Assembly (NCBI RefSeq): GCF_029392895.1
Contig: NZ_CP114200.1
Coordinates: forward strand, 1,517,501-1,581,500
DNA from: Streptomyces sp. 71268
Lineage (GTDB): Bacteria > Actinomycetota > Actinomycetes > Streptomycetales > Streptomycetaceae
Direction of reading: 5' to 3'
DNA length: 64,000 bases
A model generated the notes under the pieces. It was not told the origin of the DNA. It was given only the letters and a program-made list of their open reading frames with translations, and searched no databases. Of the stretch, positions 15,001 to 22,535 are shown piece by piece. Position 1 is the first letter of the stretch, and the number at the start of each line of letters is the position of its first letter. Made by a program: the position numbers and the translations under genes.

Positions 15001-15626
15001 CAGGCGGTGTCCACCGTCAGCGCGGGGCCCTCGAAACCGAAGGTGTAGGAGACGCGCCCCGAGGCGATGCTGGTGGTGGCGCCGTTGTGGAGGTACGGCT
15101 CGATCTCGTCCGGGATCTGTGCGGCCTCGGAGGCGTACGTGGTGTGCATGGCGCCGGTGAAGACGCCTGTCTGGCTGCCACGCAACGACGCCGGGTCGAT
15201 GCCCGCCCGCTCCATGACCTCCCACGACGTCTCAAGGAGCAGCCGCTGCTGCGGGTCCATGGCCAGCGCCTCGCGGGGCGAGATGCCGAAGAAAGCGGAG
15301 TCGAACTGGTCCGCGTCGTGGAGGAAGCCGCCCTCGCGAACGTAACTGGTGCCCGGGTTTTCCGGGTCCGGGTTGTAGATTCCCTCGACGTCCCAGCCAC
15401 GGTTTGTCGGGAAGGGCGAGATGGCGTCCGATCCGTCGGCGACCAGACGCCACAGCGCCTCGGGGGAATTCACCCCACCCGGAAACCGGCAGGCCATACC
15501 GATAATGGCAATGGGCTCAGTGGCCGAACTGATCAGCTGGCGATTCTGACGCCGGAGCCGCTCGATTTCCTTGAACGACTTGCGCAGCGCTTCAACGGCT
15601 TTGTTCTGGTTGGATGCAGCAGGCAT
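39..15626 (-). CDS. Modular type I polyketide synthase, three extension modules
   Basis: This 5195-residue megasynthase extends a polyketide chain by three units. Module 1 is KS-AT-DH-KR-ACP, module 2 KS-AT-KR-ACP, module 3 KS-AT-DH-KR-ACP. KS cysteines are C209, C1954 and C3511; ACP serines are S1715, S3278 and S5072. AT1 and AT2 carry GHSQG and YASH, predicting methylmalonyl-CoA; AT3 carries GHSIG and HAFH, predicting malonyl-CoA. All three KRs keep the tyrosine (Y1542, Y3110, Y4900) and the LDD loop of B-type reductases. An N-terminal coiled coil (about residues 5-30) and a C-terminal helical tail ending in acidic residues look like docking domains, so partner PKS proteins should exist before and after it. 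There is no loading module or thioesterase. The ATG at 15626 is preferred because GTGGAG lies 6 bases upstream; an in-frame GTG at 15638 has no such site. Ferredoxin and P450 genes lie upstream on the same strand. The product cannot be named. Confidence 0.97.
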   Translation of the reverse strand: MPAASNQNKAVEALRKSFKEIERLRRQNRQLISSATEPIAIIGMACRFPGGVNSPEALWRLVADGSDAISPFPTNRGWDVEGIYNPDPENPGTSYVREGGFLHDADQFDSAFFGISPREALAMDPQQRLLLETSWEVMERAGIDPASLRGSQTGVFTGAMHTTYASEAAQIPDEIEPYLHNGATTSIASGRVSYTFGFEGPALTVDTACSSALVALHLAAQALRQGECSMALVGGATVMVSPKGFVTFSRQRGLAADGRCKAFADAADGTTWSEGVGVLLVERLSDARRNGHQVLAVVRGSAVNQDGASNGLTAPNGPSQRRVIRQALENCELTPGQIDAVEAHGTGTTLGDPIEAQALLATYGQERPEGRPLWLGSLKSNLGHTQAAAGVAGVIKMVMAMRHGVLPKTLHVDEPSSHVDWSEGEIELLTESRPWPETGEPRRVGVSSFGVSGTNAHVILEQAPEAEAAEGEVVEEPADGGIAGPVAWVVSGKNDTALRAQAGRLREYVAERSELSAADVALSLATTRFAFEQRVVVTGTSREQLIERLEAVAEGTKLPGVVWGDGAETPGRSVFVFPGQGAQWVGMAVGLLDASPVFAEAVGECEAALSAYVDWSLTDVLRGAEGAPGFDRVDVVQPVLFAVMVSLAKLWRSVGVEPDAVMGHSQGEIAAACVAGALSLEDAAKVVALRSQAIAGGLAGRGGMVSVGLPVDQARERLARWDGAVSVAAVNGPGSVVVSGDPGALDELVAELEGEEVRVRRVPVDYASHSAHVESIREELLKVLADLEPRSSQVPFYSTVSGELVDTAGLDAEYWYRNLRQTVELEATTRLLLDEGHTVFVEVSPHPVLTLPVQQTVEAADAQAVVVGTLRRDEGGAERFLTSAAELYVSGASVDWRKVFAGHGGRQVDLPTYAFQRERFWLDAPAGVGDVGSVGLGSLGHPLLGAVVSLASGDGVLLSGRLSLATHEWLADHAVHGVVLLPGTAFVELAVLAGDQVGCGRVEELILEAPLILPEHGGVHLQVEVGEADASGFREVSVFSREEAESEGAAWTRHAHGLLGSAVPGSEARFDFGVWPPVGAELVDVSGEYARAAENGLEYGSVFQGLRRAWRRDGEVFAEVELPEGERERAGRFGLHPALFDAALHAMGVNEGFAGGSGSSLPFSWRGFVLEAVGATSLRVRLASAGEGSGAVSVWVGDESGHAVASVESLVLRPVDADQLSAVGGAARDALFQVEWVDAPGAVVAGGVVSGAEVVRVVPGDAGSGSGSGVVGEVYGRVLEVLERVQAWVGDEGVVGERLVAVTRGAVDAGDGVVDVAGAAVWGLVRSAQSENPGRLVLVDTDDLEGVEGVLPGVLALGEEQVVVRSGVVRVPRLGRVVSSGEVPESGSGVFGSGAVLVTGGTGVLGGLVARHLVARHGVGRLVLLSRRGVEAEGAAGLREELEAAGAEVVIAACDAADREALTGTLAGLPAGFALSGVVHAAGVLDDGLLTSLTRERVELVLRAKVDAAWNLHELTAGMDLSAFVLFSSAAGVLGSAGQSNYAAANVFLDGLASWRRARGLPGVSMAWGLWAEASGMTGHLGEDDVQRISRSGLVPLATDEGLELFDAALVSDAVVPVLFRLDIPALRAQGAELPALFRNVVPGMTVRRVVGAGASDVDDIATRLRRRLAGMPEADQEQFLLDELIRVQAAAALGHAKSDTVGAGRPFKELGFDSLTAVELRNRLSAETGLRLPATLVFDYPNPTVLAGYLRSEILGAQETAIAAPAAGGSANTLAHTDDDPIAIVAMSCRFPGGVRTPEEFWNLVMAGTDAIAPLPSNRGWDLETTYDPDPAREGTYYARNGGFLYDADQFDPAFFGISPREALSMDPQQRLLLETSWEAFERAGIDPESAKGSRTGVFVGVVYNDYGTRLQGNAPEGFEGYLGTGSAGSVASGRISYTLGLEGPAVTVDTACSSSLVALHLAVQALRQGECDLALAGGATVMSTQAGLVDFSRQRALSADGKCKAFSNSADGFGFAEGVGLLLVERLSDARRNGHEVLALVRGSAVNQDGASNGLTAPNGPSQQRVIRAALKTARLSGADVDAVEAHGTGTSLGDPIEAQALLATYGQDRPVDQPLWLGSVKSNIGHSQAAAGVAGVIKMVMAMRHGVLPKSLHADEPSQHVDWSAGDIALLAEARPWPESGHPRRAGVSSFGVSGTNAHAILEQAPEVEGAEESEAPGAGVVDGPVAWVVSGRSAAGLRAQAGRLREFVAERPELDAADVALSLVRSRSVFEHRGVVTGVGREELLARLGALAGDEVVSGVTRGVADVRGRSVFVFPGQGAQWVGMAVGLLDASPVFAEAVAECEAALSAHVDWSLTDVLRGAEGAPGFDRVDVVQPVLFAVMVSLAKLWRSVGVEPDAVMGHSQGEIAAACVAGALSLGDAAKVVALRSQAIAAGLAGRGGMVSVGLPVDQVKERIAAWDGAISVAAVNGPGSVVVSGDPGALDEMVAQLEGEEVRVRRVPVDYASHSAHVESIREELLKVLADLEPRSSQVPFYSTVSGELVDTAGLDAEYWYRNLRQTVELEATTRLLLDEGHTVFVEVSPHPVLTLPVQQTVEAADTQAVVVGTLRRDEGGLERFLTSVAELHVNGADVDWRKVFAGHGGRQVDLPTYAFQRQRYWLDAVSAAEAVAAGDGLSADAVDARFWEAVEREDLEALARTLEVEDEEGQSSLTALLPALSSWRRQRREQNTVDSWRYKVVWKPLASATGATLSGTWLVVLPASYADDALVSATVRGLEANGAAVVRVMLDASGNDREVVAERLRAALDAAAVEPSGVAGVLSLLALDEAEHASVEGVPAGLAAVVGLVQGLGDVGVVASLWCGTRGAVSVGRSDRLVSPVQAMVWGLGRIVGVEYPQRWGGLVDLPETLDERAVSRLVGVLAGVEGEDQLAVRGSGVFAKRLVRASAPQAVDIEGWRPSGSVLVTGGTGALGGHVARWLARTGAEHLVLTSRRGLGASGAAELKAELEGLGTRVTVAACDVADREALAAVLDGIPEELPLTAVVHTAGVLDDGVVDALSVERAAGVLRPKVVAARNLHELTAGLDLSAFVLFSSAAGTLGGPGQGSYAAGNAYLDALAAQRRADGLPATSIAWGAWAGSGLAVDGGHEEQMSRSGMLAMPPELAISALHQALDHDETFLAVADIDWTRFEADSSATPLFRELRGARTTATGQQSAPGSADHGRAELRDRLAALPREKREAALRDLVRAQAADVLAHDSADAVASDRAFRDLGFDSLTAVELRNRIGTATGLRLPVSLVFDYPTPTVLAGFLNGEMFGTEDDGAAEITPTRSDSYDEPIAIVAMSCRFPGGVRTPEQLWDLVNAGVDTISGFPDDRGWDLEGLYDPDPDKPGKTYALTGGFLDDIADFDPDFFGISPREALAMDPQQRLLLETSWEAFERAGIDPAALRGSQAGVFVGSNYQDYSGRAISAPDGVQGYLGLGSASSVSSGRISYTFGFEGPAVTVDTACSSSLVALHLACQSLRQGECDMALAGGVTIMATPGTFVEFSAQRVLSPDGRCKAFSAEADGTGWSEGVGMLLVERLSDARRRGHRVLAVVRGSAINQDGASNGLTAPNGPSQQRVIGKALENAGLSAADVDAVEAHGTGTSLGDPIEAQALLATYGRGRPADQPLWLGSIKSNIGHTQAAAGVAGVIKMVMAMREGVLPKTLHADEPSPHVDWASGAVSLLNEATAWPETGRPRRAAVSSFGISGTNAHTIIEAADPVEPPSPETGGDAAGSPAGTTVVPWLLSGNSPDALSAQAGRLREFDGVRTADAADVVDIGYSLATTRSALPYRAAVVAEDPAQFRSGLEALAEGGNAATLIQGLARAEHKTAFLFSGQGAQRLGMGRELYDAFPVFAQALDEVCSYLDTLLDRPLAEVVFAAEGSVDAELLNQTAFTQPALFAVEVALYRLLEHWGVTPDVLIGHSIGEIAAAHVAGVFSLEDACALVAARGRLMQALPEGGAMVAVQAPEEEVTASLAGREAEVSIAAVNGPTAVVIAGDEPAVLEIAGKWEKEGRKTRRLRVSHAFHSPRMDGVLGDFRKVVEGLSFAPPTIALVSNVTGAPAEVDEVCSPEYWVRHVREAVRFADGVRTLENLGVTSFVEVGPDGVLTAMAQDCLTAAEPDGAVAPALVAVLRKDRPELQSLTRALAELHVHGTTVKWDAVFAGHAARRVELPTYAFQRQRYWLDAAPTASGDVTSAGLDSPDHPLLGAAVALAETDTYLFTGRLSVATQPWLADHAFADTVLFPGTAFVELALRAAEQVGYERVEELTIETPLVLPARGAVQIQLAVGAPDESGARSLNLYSRAEGAQPDDPWTRHTTGLLSRDPSSTAPGPVAADFAVWPPAGAQAIDVTDLYDRFVDVGFAYGPAFQGLRAAWRRGDEIFAEVDLPEAQEGEAARYGLHPALLDASLHTVAFKPSGSDGSTLPFSWNGVTLHASGATALRVRLASVGEDTVSLHVTDVSGALVASVDSLVLRPVAPEQVNSAQPHESLYRVDWVPTAPETSDVTTGRWALVGPDQAGLTGVLGSADVTLDTYPDLAALAEAIDAGATTPDVVLAANLSRTGRTRELAPAVREAGHHALDLLKSWLADNRLGASRLVFLTQGAIAAGDDTDVADPASAAVWGLVRSAQSENPGRFVLADLDDQEGSRLALPAALTTDEPQFVVRGGTVLVGRLARVAVRDNASEQDGARSDTTGPTWDPRGTVLVTGAASGLGGLVAQHLVSEHGVRHLVLVSRRGLAADGAAELRTRLTDLGAHAVVAACDTAERDSLAALLASLSDEHPLTAVVHTAGVLDDGVVEALTPERVDRVLRPKVDAVLNLHELTAGLDLSAFVLFSSLSGTLGGTGQANYAAANAFLDAFAHRRRAEGLPAQSLAWGLWEERSGMTGKLDEAHMRRLAREGVTPMSSAEALALFDTACGIDAATLVPARLNAAAWRAQDGPIPALLRGIIRTTARRGPARTPAGGSGTGSADLRRRISSLKPAARQQELLELVTGHAAMALGHDSPRMIAPDRGFLELGFDSLTAVGLRNQLGTVTGLRLPATLLFDYTTSRALAGYLAQELVTEEPDASLVLPVLSELEKLETSIAEVVADEAATARLTSRLQQVLAKLTAKQRVETANGEVAADAFESATDDEIFDFLDEELA
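280..5615 (-). other. PKS module 3: KS-AT(malonyl)-DH-KR(B)-ACP
   Basis: KS with TACSS (C3511), AT with GHSIG (S3972) and HAFH at 4072-4075 (malonyl type), DH with H4285 but an Asp in place of the Gly of HxxxGxxxxP, KR with an altered TGAASGLG nucleotide motif, LDD and Y4900, ACP with S5072. If the DH is active the unit is an unsubstituted double bond; if not, a 3-hydroxyl remains. Confidence 0.88.
5690..10289 (-). other. PKS module 2: KS-AT(methylmalonyl)-KR(B)-ACP
   Basis: KS with TACSS (C1954), AT with GHSQG (S2407) and YASH, no DH, then a helical element rich in acidic residues just after the AT (the dimerisation element usual in modules without DH), KR with LDD and Y3110, ACP with GFDSL (S3278). 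Predicted outcome is a 2-methyl-3-hydroxy unit. The AT is almost identical in sequence to that of module 1. Confidence 0.9.
10370..15518 (-). other. PKS module 1: KS-AT(methylmalonyl)-DH-KR(B)-ACP
   Basis: KS with TACSS (C209) and the downstream EAHGTGT and NLGHTQ histidine motifs; AT with S665 and YASH at 766-769; DH with intact HxxxGxxxxP (H973) and a DAALH aspartate motif; KR with LDD and Y1542; ACP with GFDSL (S1715). Predicted outcome is addition of a propionate unit left as a 2-methyl double bond. This is inference from motifs, not from a known product. Confidence 0.9.
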
Positions 15627-15727
15627 CAGAAACTCCACACTTGACGCGTCGTTCGCCGGAAGAGCGCAACGGCCCTGAAAGTTGTGAGAACACGCATTGC
15701 CAGACGGACATCGGCCACACTAGCTCT

Positions 15728-15745
15728 GGTTTCGTAAGGGAAACC
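15728..15745. promoter_or_regulatory. Inverted repeat in the ferredoxin-PKS intergenic region
   Basis: GGTTTC and GAAACC separated by six bases, about 105 bases upstream of the PKS start in an unusually AT-richer stretch (roughly 15640-15800). Its position suits an operator or promoter element for the PKS; no regulator gene adjoins it in the window. Confidence 0.3.
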
Positions 15746-15773
15746 CTAGAAACCCACTCAGGCATGATTGACG

Positions 15774-15798
15774 CCCCGGACGTGACTACCGGGGTTTT
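15774..15798 (+). terminator. Weak hairpin with T tract facing right
   Basis: CCCCGG and CCGGGG pair around a nine-base loop and are followed on the + strand by TTTT. The T tract suits rightward transcription, although the genes on both sides run left, so it may instead block antisense transcription entering the ferredoxin and P450 genes, or be a leader structure of the PKS message. Confidence 0.3.
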
Positions 15799-15888
15799 GG
15801 TTTCAGCGGCGCTTCACCAGCCGTGTGACCCGTACCACGGTCGCGTTCTCCGCCGGCATTCGTGCCCTCGAAATCTCGGGCCCTGTTC

Positions 15889-16095
15889 TCACGCGCCGGG
15901 GTCTTCTTCGAGGCTGATCGCACCGGTGGGGCAACGGGATACGACCTCGCGCAGAACGTCGAGCTGTTCGGCGTCGGGTCGCGCGTCGAGCAGGACGACG
16001 GAGCCGTCCTCGTCGCTCTGGTCGAACAGGTCAGGCGCGATCAGCGCGCACTGGCCCGCCGAACAGCACGCCTCACGGTCGGCGGTGATCCTCAT
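15889..16095 (-). CDS. 3Fe-4S ferredoxin
   Basis: A 68-residue ferredoxin of the actinobacterial P450-partner type. The cluster ligands are C10, C16 and C55, with C55 in a CPTGAI motif; the fourth-ligand position of a 4Fe-4S ferredoxin is absent, as is normal for this group. C11 is an extra cysteine next to C10, where relatives often have a different residue. The gene lies 131 bases downstream of the P450 and upstream of the PKS, all leftward, so it most likely passes electrons to that P450 during tailoring of the polyketide. Confidence 0.93.
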   Translation of the reverse strand: MRITADREACCSAGQCALIAPDLFDQSDEDGSVVLLDARPDAEQLDVLREVVSRCPTGAISLEEDPGA

Positions 16096-16226
16096 CGGGT
16101 CTCAGTCCTACCTTGTGTGTCCGAGGTGGGCCGACATGTCCACGTCTTGTGGCCCTCTTGCATGACGGTGGCGGACGGCGGGAGAACGTCCCGCCGTCCG
16201 TCGCGTTCACCGCTCGTACGTCTCGA

Positions 16227-17426
16227 TCAGTCGTCCCAGGTGACGCGGAGCGACCTGGGTCCGTAGTGCACGCAGTCGTCCCGCATCGGGACCTCGTCGG
16301 CCGGTACGGCCAGTCGCAGCGTGGGGAACCTGTCGAACAGGGCCTCGTAGCCGACGCGCAGGATCGTGCGGGCGAGATGCTGGCCGAGACACTGGTGGAC
16401 GCCGTGGCCGAGCCCCAGGTGCCCGTGGTCCGTGCGGCCGATGTCCAGTTGGTCGGGGTTCTCGTAGCGCTCGGGGTCACGGTTGACGGCGGGGAGGGCG
16501 ACCGTGACCACCTCGCCCTTCTTGATGGTCTGACCGGCGAACTCGACGTCTTCGAGCGCCCACCGGCTGGCCCCGAGGTGGGAGATGGTGAGGAAGCGGA
16601 GGAGCTCTTCGACGGCGGCCCCCATCAGCTCCGGGTCCTCCTGGAGCCTGGCCAGTTGGTCGGGGTGCTCAAGCAGGGTGTAGACGCCCATGGCGAGCAT
16701 ATTGCCCGTGGTGTCGAAGGCCCCGGTGATCAACGTGGCGGTCATGCCCATGAGTTCGCGCTCGGTGAGCTGCCCACCACGGATGAGGTCCCCGAGGATG
16801 TCGTCCCTGGGGTCGTTGATCCGGCTGGGAACGAAGCGGGCCAGGAACCCGCTCATCCCGGACACGGCGGCGAGCGCCTCGGGAACGGTGGTGGAGAGCC
16901 GGCCGAGTGTCTCCACATGACGCTGGAGGCTCTTCCGCTCCGATTCGGGGACGCCGATCATCTCGCACATCACCCGGGAGGGAACGGAATCGGTGAAGAC
17001 CTCCACCAGGTCGGCGCCCGGTCCTGCCTCTTCCAGATCGTCGAGCTGCTCGTGCACGATGCGCTCGATCATGGGGGTGAGTTGACGCGTGCGCCGGACC
17101 GTGAAAAAGCCGGTGACCAGCTTCCGATACCTGCTGTGGACCGGGTCGTCCGTCTTCGCGAAAGCGCCCGGATCGGCAGGGCCTTCGTACGCCAGCTCCG
17201 TGGGGACGGGGGAGATTATTCCTTCCTGGCGGGCGCTGAAGCTTTTGTGGGTGAGCAGTTCCTTGGCTTCGGCATGCCGGGTGATGAGCCACCCTGGCGT
17301 GCCGTCCGGATAACTCATGCGCGTTATCCGCTCCTGCTCGCGCAGGGGGGTGTAGCCATCCGGAGGATCGAAGGGGCAGCTCCGCTTGGTGGGCAGCGAA
17401 ACAGGGGGGCGCAGGACGTCGACCAA
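16227..17426 (-). CDS. Cytochrome P450 monooxygenase
   Basis: A 399-residue soluble bacterial P450. Visible landmarks are H97 and R101 of helix C, the I-helix GAFDTT at 235-240, the ExxR pair E274/R277 and the heme-binding GLGHGVHQCLG with cysteine ligand C346. The usual Phe seven residues before the cysteine is Leu. The start is TTG at 17426, supported by GGAGGA a few bases upstream; an ATG nearby is out of frame. Paired with the downstream ferredoxin and PKS, it is probably a hydroxylase or epoxidase acting on the finished polyketide. The exact substrate and position are not predictable. Confidence 0.95.
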   Translation of the reverse strand: MVDVLRPPVSLPTKRSCPFDPPDGYTPLREQERITRMSYPDGTPGWLITRHAEAKELLTHKSFSARQEGIISPVPTELAYEGPADPGAFAKTDDPVHSRYRKLVTGFFTVRRTRQLTPMIERIVHEQLDDLEEAGPGADLVEVFTDSVPSRVMCEMIGVPESERKSLQRHVETLGRLSTTVPEALAAVSGMSGFLARFVPSRINDPRDDILGDLIRGGQLTERELMGMTATLITGAFDTTGNMLAMGVYTLLEHPDQLARLQEDPELMGAAVEELLRFLTISHLGASRWALEDVEFAGQTIKKGEVVTVALPAVNRDPERYENPDQLDIGRTDHGHLGLGHGVHQCLGQHLARTILRVGYEALFDRFPTLRLAVPADEVPMRDDCVHYGPRSLRVTWDD

Positions 17427-18006
17427 GACTCCTCCATCGATTCACGAGCCATGCATCGAGGTCGTCGGCGGCTACACCGGCTGGCTCGATCTCGATGCTA
17501 GCTTCGCCGTCCACCCGACAGCCCATCAGAAACCCTCCGGCGGGCGCATTCTGTGGAATCCCTTAGACAAAAGGCAGGAACTGTTGACCTCCGCGCGCGA
17601 GCGCACTCACCGCACCGGCCGCGAGGCGTGCGGGAGCGCGGGTGTGCGGGGGTGCGGGTGTGCGGGGGTGCGGGTGTGCGGGGGTGCGGGTGTGCGGGGG
17701 TGCGGGTGTGCGGGGGGTGCGGGTGTGCGGGGGTGCGGGGGTGTCTTGCTCACCCGTCGGGCCCGCTCGTCCCTAACGCGCCTCACACGGCCGGCCCCTC
17801 GCCTCGCCGCTCTCATTCCCTCCCGCTACGACGGACCGGCTCTGCCCAAGGCCTCCGGGCCAGGTGCCCGGCGCGGCGCGGCGCCGGTTCGGAAAACCGT
17901 TCGCCGGGCCGCGTCCGAGAGGCCGAGACTGTGGGCCGATCGCATCGCAGAGAGTGGGCCAGCGCTGACGTACAACCGAGACACCCTCCCCCTGCCGGAG
18001 AACCGC
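17427..18006. other. Intergenic region at the apparent edge of the polyketide cluster
   Basis: No convincing gene. It separates leftward P450 from rightward genes, so both promoters should be here. It holds a 16-bp minisatellite (17641-17737). Open frames through it read as Gly/Cys/Val repeats from the minisatellite and are not credible proteins. Confidence 0.7.
17641..17737. repeat. Six-copy 16-bp tandem repeat (minisatellite)
   Basis: Unit GGTGTGCGGGGGTGCG repeated head to tail: copies start at 17641, 17657, 17673, 17689, 17705 and 17722. Five copies are identical; copy 5 has one extra G (17 bases). The array is followed by a further partial G-rich unit. One strand is G-rich enough to form a G-quadruplex. 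The insertion shifts all frames, supporting a non-coding nature. Confidence 0.95.
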
Positions 18007-18729
18007 GTGCCGCCCGCCCCGCTCGGCAGCCTGGGGAACTGGGACGGCCTCGATCCGGCCCGCCACCCGTTCGACTGGGACGCCGAGGAGGAGGCCCGGC
18101 TGTGCGCGCTGCTGCGCGAGTGGGTGCCGCCCGTGCTCTCCGGCATGGCTGGCTGGTGGCAGGGCGAGCACTGGTGCGAGAGCCAGTTGGACGCGCTCAT
18201 CCGGGAGCGCTACGGGAACTGGGCCCAGGGGTGGAACTGGTGCTACCGGTACGGCGGGCCCATCGGCGCCTGGGTCACCGGGGCGAGTTCGGTGACCACC
18301 CCCGACGAGACCGCCGCCCGCGCCGTGGCCGCGCTGTTGGAGTGGCGGGAGTGGCTGGAGCGGTTGGCTCGGCTGTTCGCGGAGTTGGATCCGCCGCCGG
18401 ACGCGGCCCCCGAGGACCGGAGCTGGCACCTGGAGCGGGCCTGCGTCCGGCTCGTGACGCTCGCGCTGGACTCGGGCGCGGAGGGCGGCTGGCACGGCCA
18501 GGCCACGCGGGTGCTCCAGTGGTTCCTCAGCAGCACGGGCATGAGCCAGGCCGAGGCCGAACAGGCGGTGAAGGCGGCGATCGGCGGGCGGTTCCAGAGC
18601 TGGGTCGACCCCGGGCGGGCGCTGGTCGAGTCCGTGGGTGAGGACCTGGCGGTCGACCTCACCGGCCACGCCCCCTACCAGGACCACCGGGAGCGGGCGG
18701 CCTTGGAGGAGCTTCATGACCGCCCCTGA
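18007..18729 (+). CDS. Trp-rich protein of unknown function, coupled to a Fic protein
   Basis: About 240 residues, with no signal peptide or membrane segment seen and no family I can name with confidence. The N-terminal half is rich in Trp (motifs such as GWWQGEHW and WAQGWNWCYRYGG), followed by an amphipathic, probably helical C-terminal half. The GTG at 18007 is chosen because CCGGAGA precedes it and because the upstream frame runs into the minisatellite. Its last bases overlap the start of the Fic gene and contain that gene's ribosome site, so the two are translationally coupled; it could be a substrate, scaffold or antidote for the Fic enzyme. That role is inference. Confidence 0.75.
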   Translation: MPPAPLGSLGNWDGLDPARHPFDWDAEEEARLCALLREWVPPVLSGMAGWWQGEHWCESQLDALIRERYGNWAQGWNWCYRYGGPIGAWVTGASSVTTPDETAARAVAALLEWREWLERLARLFAELDPPPDAAPEDRSWHLERACVRLVTLALDSGAEGGWHGQATRVLQWFLSSTGMSQAEAEQAVKAAIGGRFQSWVDPGRALVESVGEDLAVDLTGHAPYQDHRERAALEELHDRP

Positions 18730-19321
18730 CAGCCTCGCGGTCTGGCTGCGCGTACGCCGGGCCGCCGCCTGGCACCTGGCACCGGCCCTGCGACCGGCGC
18801 TCCCCGCGCGTGACGGGTTCCGGGCCTGGTGCCGGGGGCCGGTGCGCCGGCGCGACCCCGTCCGTGCCGAGCGGCTGCTCGCCGCCCACGCGCTGGCCAG
18901 TGCCGACGCCGCGCGCCGCGCCCCACTGGAGTTCGCCCGCCTGGCCGCCTGGCAGTGCGAGGTCCTGGGCCAGGCGCGGGCGCCGTTCCGTACGGCCGAC
19001 GCCCACGCGAAGGCCGGCCGTGAGCGCTACGCCCTTGGCCCGCGCACCGAGGCGGCCTTCGCCGCCTGCCTGCGCGGGGCCGGCGACCCGCGGCTCCCGT
19101 TGGCGGCCCGCGCGGCCCGGGCCTATCTCGACGTGGCGTTCTTCCACCCCTTCACCGACGGCAACGCCCGCGCGGCCCTGCTGACCCTGGTCCACGTGCT
19201 GGCCCGGGAGGGCGTCGTCCTTCCCGAAGTCGGGCCCCTCCAGACCACCCGCTACGCGGACGACCCGGTAGGCGCCGCCGACCTGGCCACGCTCATCGGC
19301 GTACTCAACCGCCGGGGATGA
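18716..19321 (+). CDS. Fic/Doc family protein
   Basis: A 201-residue protein whose core motif HPFTDGNAR (144-152) matches the HPFx(D/E)GN(G/K)R loop of Fic enzymes, which transfer AMP or other phosphate-linked groups from nucleotides to target proteins. His144 is the expected catalytic base and Asp148 the metal ligand; Ala replaces the usual Gly or Lys after the Asn. No (S/T)xxxE(G/N) inhibitory helix was recognised, so regulation may come from the partner. GGAGGA lies 5 bases before ATG 18716, inside the upstream gene, which it overlaps by 14 bases. Target and modification are unknown. Confidence 0.85.
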   Translation: MTAPDSLAVWLRVRRAAAWHLAPALRPALPARDGFRAWCRGPVRRRDPVRAERLLAAHALASADAARRAPLEFARLAAWQCEVLGQARAPFRTADAHAKAGRERYALGPRTEAAFAACLRGAGDPRLPLAARAARAYLDVAFFHPFTDGNARAALLTLVHVLAREGVVLPEVGPLQTTRYADDPVGAADLATLIGVLNRRG

Positions 19322-19477
19322 CGGCCCGGCCGCGCCTCCACCGCTCGCGCCCGGTGCGGGTGTGGCCGAGAAGGCTCCCTGGGACGGGAGTTCGGTCCTG
19401 GTTAGGCTGGGCCGCACGGAACGACGTACGGAGACGACGCGCGGCGCGTGCGCGCGGCGCGAGTGAGGGGTCGGCGG

Positions 19478-20083
19478 GTGCTGAACGAGGTTGCGGGGTT
19501 GCGCGTACCAACGGGTCAGGCGGCGGAGGCGGCGCGGCTGGTCTGTACGGAGTACGCGGATGATGCGCTGTACCACCACTCCGTGCGGTCGTACTTCTTC
19601 GGTGCGGCCTGGGCGCAGGCGCGCGGGCTCGACTTCGACAGCGAGCTGCTCTACGTCTCGGCACTGCTGCACGACCTGGGGCTCACGGCGCCCTTCGACA
19701 GCCACACGATCGCGTTCGAGGAGGCTGGTGGCCATGTGGCCCGGGTCTTCACGGCCGGTCTCGGCTGGCCGACCGAGCGTCGCGACCGGGCGGCCGAGGT
19801 GATCGTGCTCCACATGCGCGACGAGGTGGCGCCGGAAGTGGACGTGGAGAGCCGGCTGTTGCAGGAGGGGACCAGCGCGGACGTGACCGGGACGGGCCTG
19901 GAGGAGTACGACCCCGAGTTCACGCGGGCGCTCGTGGCGGCGTACCCGCGGCTGGGGTTCGGCGCGTCCTTCGTCCGCCTCTTCCGGGACCAGGCCGACC
20001 GCAAGCCGGAGTGCGCGGCAGCCGGGTTCTTCACGCGCGGCGGCGCCGAGCGGACCCTCGCCCACCCCTTCGAACAGAGCTGA
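19478..20083 (+). CDS. HD-domain metal-dependent hydrolase
   Basis: A 201-residue HD-superfamily protein. The metal-binding pattern is visible: a histidine pair in the YHHSVRSYFFG segment, the HD dyad in ALLHDLGL, and later His/Asp candidates in VIVLHMRDEV. The layout resembles the cyanamide-hydratase-like branch of HD proteins found in many actinomycetes, but the substrate cannot be inferred. GTG at 19478 is chosen because AGGGG lies 7 bases upstream; a GTG at 19463 is possible. It runs right and converges on the MerR gene, with a strong terminator between. Confidence 0.85.
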   Translation: MLNEVAGLRVPTGQAAEAARLVCTEYADDALYHHSVRSYFFGAAWAQARGLDFDSELLYVSALLHDLGLTAPFDSHTIAFEEAGGHVARVFTAGLGWPTERRDRAAEVIVLHMRDEVAPEVDVESRLLQEGTSADVTGTGLEEYDPEFTRALVAAYPRLGFGASFVRLFRDQADRKPECAAAGFFTRGGAERTLAHPFEQS

Positions 20084-20147
20084 GACCGGGCGGGGTGCGG
20101 GCCCGGGGGGGTAGCCCCGGCCCGTGTCCCGCGGCTTCGACCACCGG

Positions 20148-20190
20148 AACGCCCGCCCCGCGGTTGCCATCGCACCGCGCGGCGGGCGTT
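20148..20190. terminator. Bidirectional terminator between HD hydrolase and MerR genes
   Basis: AACGCCCGCC and GGCGGGCGTT form a 10-bp stem, extended by one C/C mismatch and CGCGGT/ACCGCG, with a nine-base loop and a T stretch on the right. Confidence 0.75.
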
Positions 20191-20244
20191 TCGCGTGCCC
20201 GGCCGAGCCCCCGGTGGGCCCGGCCCCTGTGGTGCGCGGGCGCG

Positions 20245-20907
20245 TCAGCTCCGCGCGTCGCGGCGGGCGCGGTACGCGCGTTGCTGGCAGGCCCGGGAGC
20301 AGTAGGCGCGGGGCCGGCCGCGCGGGGACTGGGCGACGGGTGCCCGGCAGCCGGCGCAGCGGGCCGCCTTTTCGTCACACGCGGGCTGGTCCGACGGGCT
20401 TTCGTCACGCGCCGGGCGACGGGAGCGCGCTGGCCGCTCACCGCTACCGGCCGCGCGGGCGGCGGCGACGAGGTCGCCACCGAGGCCGCGCCCGACGGGG
20501 GTGTTCCGGCTCAACTCGCCGTCCAGTACGGGGCACTGGGCCATGTCGTCGCTCTCGCAGCTCAGCAGGTGGCGCAGGTAGTCGCGGGCGGCCCGCAACC
20601 GCTCGACCTCCTGGTCCAGCAGGTCGATCTGCTCGCTGACGACGCGCTGCCAGCCGCTGAGCGTGGCCTTTCCCGAGGTGACGACGGCGGTCCGGTCCAG
20701 CGGCAGCCGCCCCACCACGCGGCACAGATAGGCGACGCCCAGGCGACGCAGGTCGCGTTCGCGGTAGCGCCGTCGGCCGCCGTCGCGGGCGGGTGGGGAC
20801 AGCACCCCCTGCCGCTCCCACCAGCGCACGGTGGAGGGCGCGAGTTCGTACAGGGCCGCCGCGTCCCCGATGGAGACCGCACTCTTCGTCACCGGTCCAG
20901 TTGACAT
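20245..20907 (-). CDS. MerR-family regulator with C-terminal Cys motif
   Basis: About 220 residues. The N-terminal winged helix-turn-helix reads SIGDAAALYELAPSTVRWWE followed by a RRRYRERDLRRL wing, diagnostic of MerR proteins. A helix-rich middle section suggests the dimerisation coil. The C-terminus carries CAGC and, 13 residues on, CSRAC followed by a basic tail, a putative zinc-binding motif often seen in actinobacterial DNA-binding proteins. ATG at 20907 is preferred (GGTGAAG upstream); a TTG at 20928 lacks a ribosome site. It is divergent from the flavoprotein gene across a 237-base region and may control it. Confidence 0.85.
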   Translation of the reverse strand: MSTGPVTKSAVSIGDAAALYELAPSTVRWWERQGVLSPPARDGGRRRYRERDLRRLGVAYLCRVVGRLPLDRTAVVTSGKATLSGWQRVVSEQIDLLDQEVERLRAARDYLRHLLSCESDDMAQCPVLDGELSRNTPVGRGLGGDLVAAARAAGSGERPARSRRPARDESPSDQPACDEKAARCAGCRAPVAQSPRGRPRAYCSRACQQRAYRARRDARS

Positions 20908-20931
20908 CAAGTCGGCTTCACCAGACAAGAT

Positions 20932-20950
20932 CTAAGTAAGGCAAGCCTTA
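20932..20950. promoter_or_regulatory. Candidate iron box (IdeR/DmdR1-like)
   Basis: CTAAGTAAGGCAAGCCTTA contains the palindrome TAAGGC-AA-GCCTTA and matches the actinobacterial iron-box consensus TTAGGTTAGGCTCACCTAA at 12 of 19 positions, including the AGGC and CCT cores. It lies between the divergent MerR and flavoprotein genes. Functional assignment is inference. Confidence 0.4.
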
Positions 20951-21144
20951 GTGGTCGTTGTCGAGCGGGCCCGCCGCGCCCGGCGCGTCCCGCACGCGGC
21001 ACTCGACACAGCCCTCACCACACATCACCACACACCCGTCACGCGGTCGTGCGCACGGTCACGCGCCCACACCACCGGCACGGCCGAAGCACGCCAGGGC
21101 GTGCGGGCGCGTCGCCGCGCATTCCGCGACAGAGAGGTTCAGCC

Positions 21145-22443
21145 ATGGAAGCAGTCGAGTACGCGGAGACCGTCATCATCGGCGCCGGCCAGCAAGGGTG
21201 CGCGGTGGCCGCGTCCTTACAGGACGTCGGTCGCGAGGCGGTCGTCCTGGAACGGGGCGAGATCGGCCAGGCGTGGGCGCACGAACGGTGGGACAGCCTG
21301 CTCGTGGGGAGCGGTGTTCGCTCGATACGGTTCCCCGGTTGGGAGTTCGTGAGCGACGACCCGCACGCCTCGCTGTCCGGCCCGGAACTGGCCGGACACC
21401 TGCGTCGCTACGCAGCCGAGCGAAAGCTGTGCGTACGCCAGCACACGCCGGTCCACAAGGTCGAATGCCCGCCGGGGGTCGCCGCCGGTGACGACGTGCG
21501 CTTCCGGACCCACCTCGACACCGGCGGCGTCATCGAGTCCCGCAACCTCGTGGCGGCCGTGGGCGGTTACGCGGCCCCGCGCGTCCCGGACGTTGCCGCC
21601 GCCATCGATCCGTGCGTGCACCAGACGCATTCGCGCCACTACCGCAACCCCGCCTCGCTGCCGGACGGTGCCGTCCTGGTGGTGGGCGCGGGCATCAGCG
21701 GCCAGCAGATCGCCGACGAACTCGCGGACGCCGGACGCCGCGTCTTCCTCTCTGTCGGCCGGCACCGCGCGTGGCCGCACCGTTATCGCGGTCGTGGCAT
21801 CCACGAGTGGATGTTCGCCTTCGGCCTCTACGAGGACTTCGTCACCCGGAACACGGGTGGGTCGGCGGTGCTGCCCGGGTTGCCGGTGACCGCCGTGACC
21901 AGTGGCGAGGGCGACCTGAACCTCGGCACGCTGGCGGCCAAGGGCGTCGTCCTCGTCGGGTCAACGCACGGGGCCGAGCGTCACACGCTGCTGTTGGCCG
22001 ACAACGTGCTGGCCACGGTGGAAGAGTCGGCCCGCGCGTACCGGCAGGTCATCGACGCCATCGACGCGGGCATCAGCCGGCGGGGGTTCGTGGTGCCGGA
22101 GCAACGGCCCGCGCCGGAGGTCCGGCGGGACCACATCGCCGACTTCGGGCCCCGCCTCGACCTGGCGGAGCACGGCATCACGGCCATCGTCTGGTGCACC
22201 GGGTTCGGGCCCGACTACCGCATCCTGCCGGCCGAGGTGCTCGACGAACACGGGGCGCCCCGCCAGGAGAAGGGCCTCGTCGGAGCGGTCCCCGGGCTGT
22301 ACTACGCCGGCCTCCCGAACGGCGACTCGCTGGCCTCGGTGGCCATCTCGGCCTGCGTCGACAACGGGCGGTTCATCGCCGGCCAGATCCACATCGACCA
22401 CGTCATGCGGTCCGGTTCGGCGGAGCCGGTCATCGTGGCGTAG
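21145..22443 (+). CDS. FAD-dependent NAD(P)-binding monooxygenase-like flavoprotein
   Basis: A 432-residue flavoprotein with two Rossmann motifs: GAGQQG at 13-18 for FAD and GAGISG at 181-186 for NAD(P)H, plus an AAVGGYAAPRVP segment resembling the link between them in flavin-containing monooxygenases and putative K+-transport-type (CzcO-like) oxidoreductases. No FxGxxxHxxxY Baeyer-Villiger fingerprint was seen. ATG at 21145 has GAGAGG 7 bases upstream. Substrate unknown; a nearby candidate iron box would fit a role in siderophore or oxidative metabolism, but this is weak inference. The C-terminal LYYAGLPNGDSLASV resembles the conserved C-terminal FAD-contact segment. Confidence 0.85.
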   Translation: MEAVEYAETVIIGAGQQGCAVAASLQDVGREAVVLERGEIGQAWAHERWDSLLVGSGVRSIRFPGWEFVSDDPHASLSGPELAGHLRRYAAERKLCVRQHTPVHKVECPPGVAAGDDVRFRTHLDTGGVIESRNLVAAVGGYAAPRVPDVAAAIDPCVHQTHSRHYRNPASLPDGAVLVVGAGISGQQIADELADAGRRVFLSVGRHRAWPHRYRGRGIHEWMFAFGLYEDFVTRNTGGSAVLPGLPVTAVTSGEGDLNLGTLAAKGVVLVGSTHGAERHTLLLADNVLATVEESARAYRQVIDAIDAGISRRGFVVPEQRPAPEVRRDHIADFGPRLDLAEHGITAIVWCTGFGPDYRILPAEVLDEHGAPRQEKGLVGAVPGLYYAGLPNGDSLASVAISACVDNGRFIAGQIHIDHVMRSGSAEPVIVA

Positions 22444-22486
22444 CACCGCGCGCGGGTGCCGGGGCCGCCCCCGCGCCCGTCGGGGC

Positions 22487-22524
22487 CCGCGCGCCCGTCG
22501 GGGCCGGCCCCGGCGGGCGCGCGG
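22487..22524. terminator. GC-rich palindrome between convergent genes
   Basis: CCGCGCGCCCG-T-CGGGGCC pairs with GGCCCCG-G-CGGGCGCGCGG. An almost perfect palindrome of 38 bases with no T tract, between the convergent flavoprotein and membrane-protein genes. Confidence 0.55.
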
Positions 22525-22535
22525 CGTCCGAGCCG

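Noticed and set aside
15627..15638. GTG at 15638 as PKS start
   Set aside because: No ribosome site before it; GTGGAG within this stretch is the natural site for ATG 15626.
11187..15644. Very long rightward reading frame antisense to the PKS
   Set aside because: It mirrors the PKS with His/Arg/Gln-rich, low-complexity translation. Open antisense frames are expected in DNA with G/C at third positions.
17641..17737. CRISPR-like array
   Set aside because: Units are directly adjacent without spacers, so it is a minisatellite.
17386..18006. Upstream extension of the Trp-rich protein through the minisatellite
   Set aside because: The frame contains only repeat-derived Gly/Cys/Val text and crosses the repeat indel; GTG 18007 has its own ribosome site.
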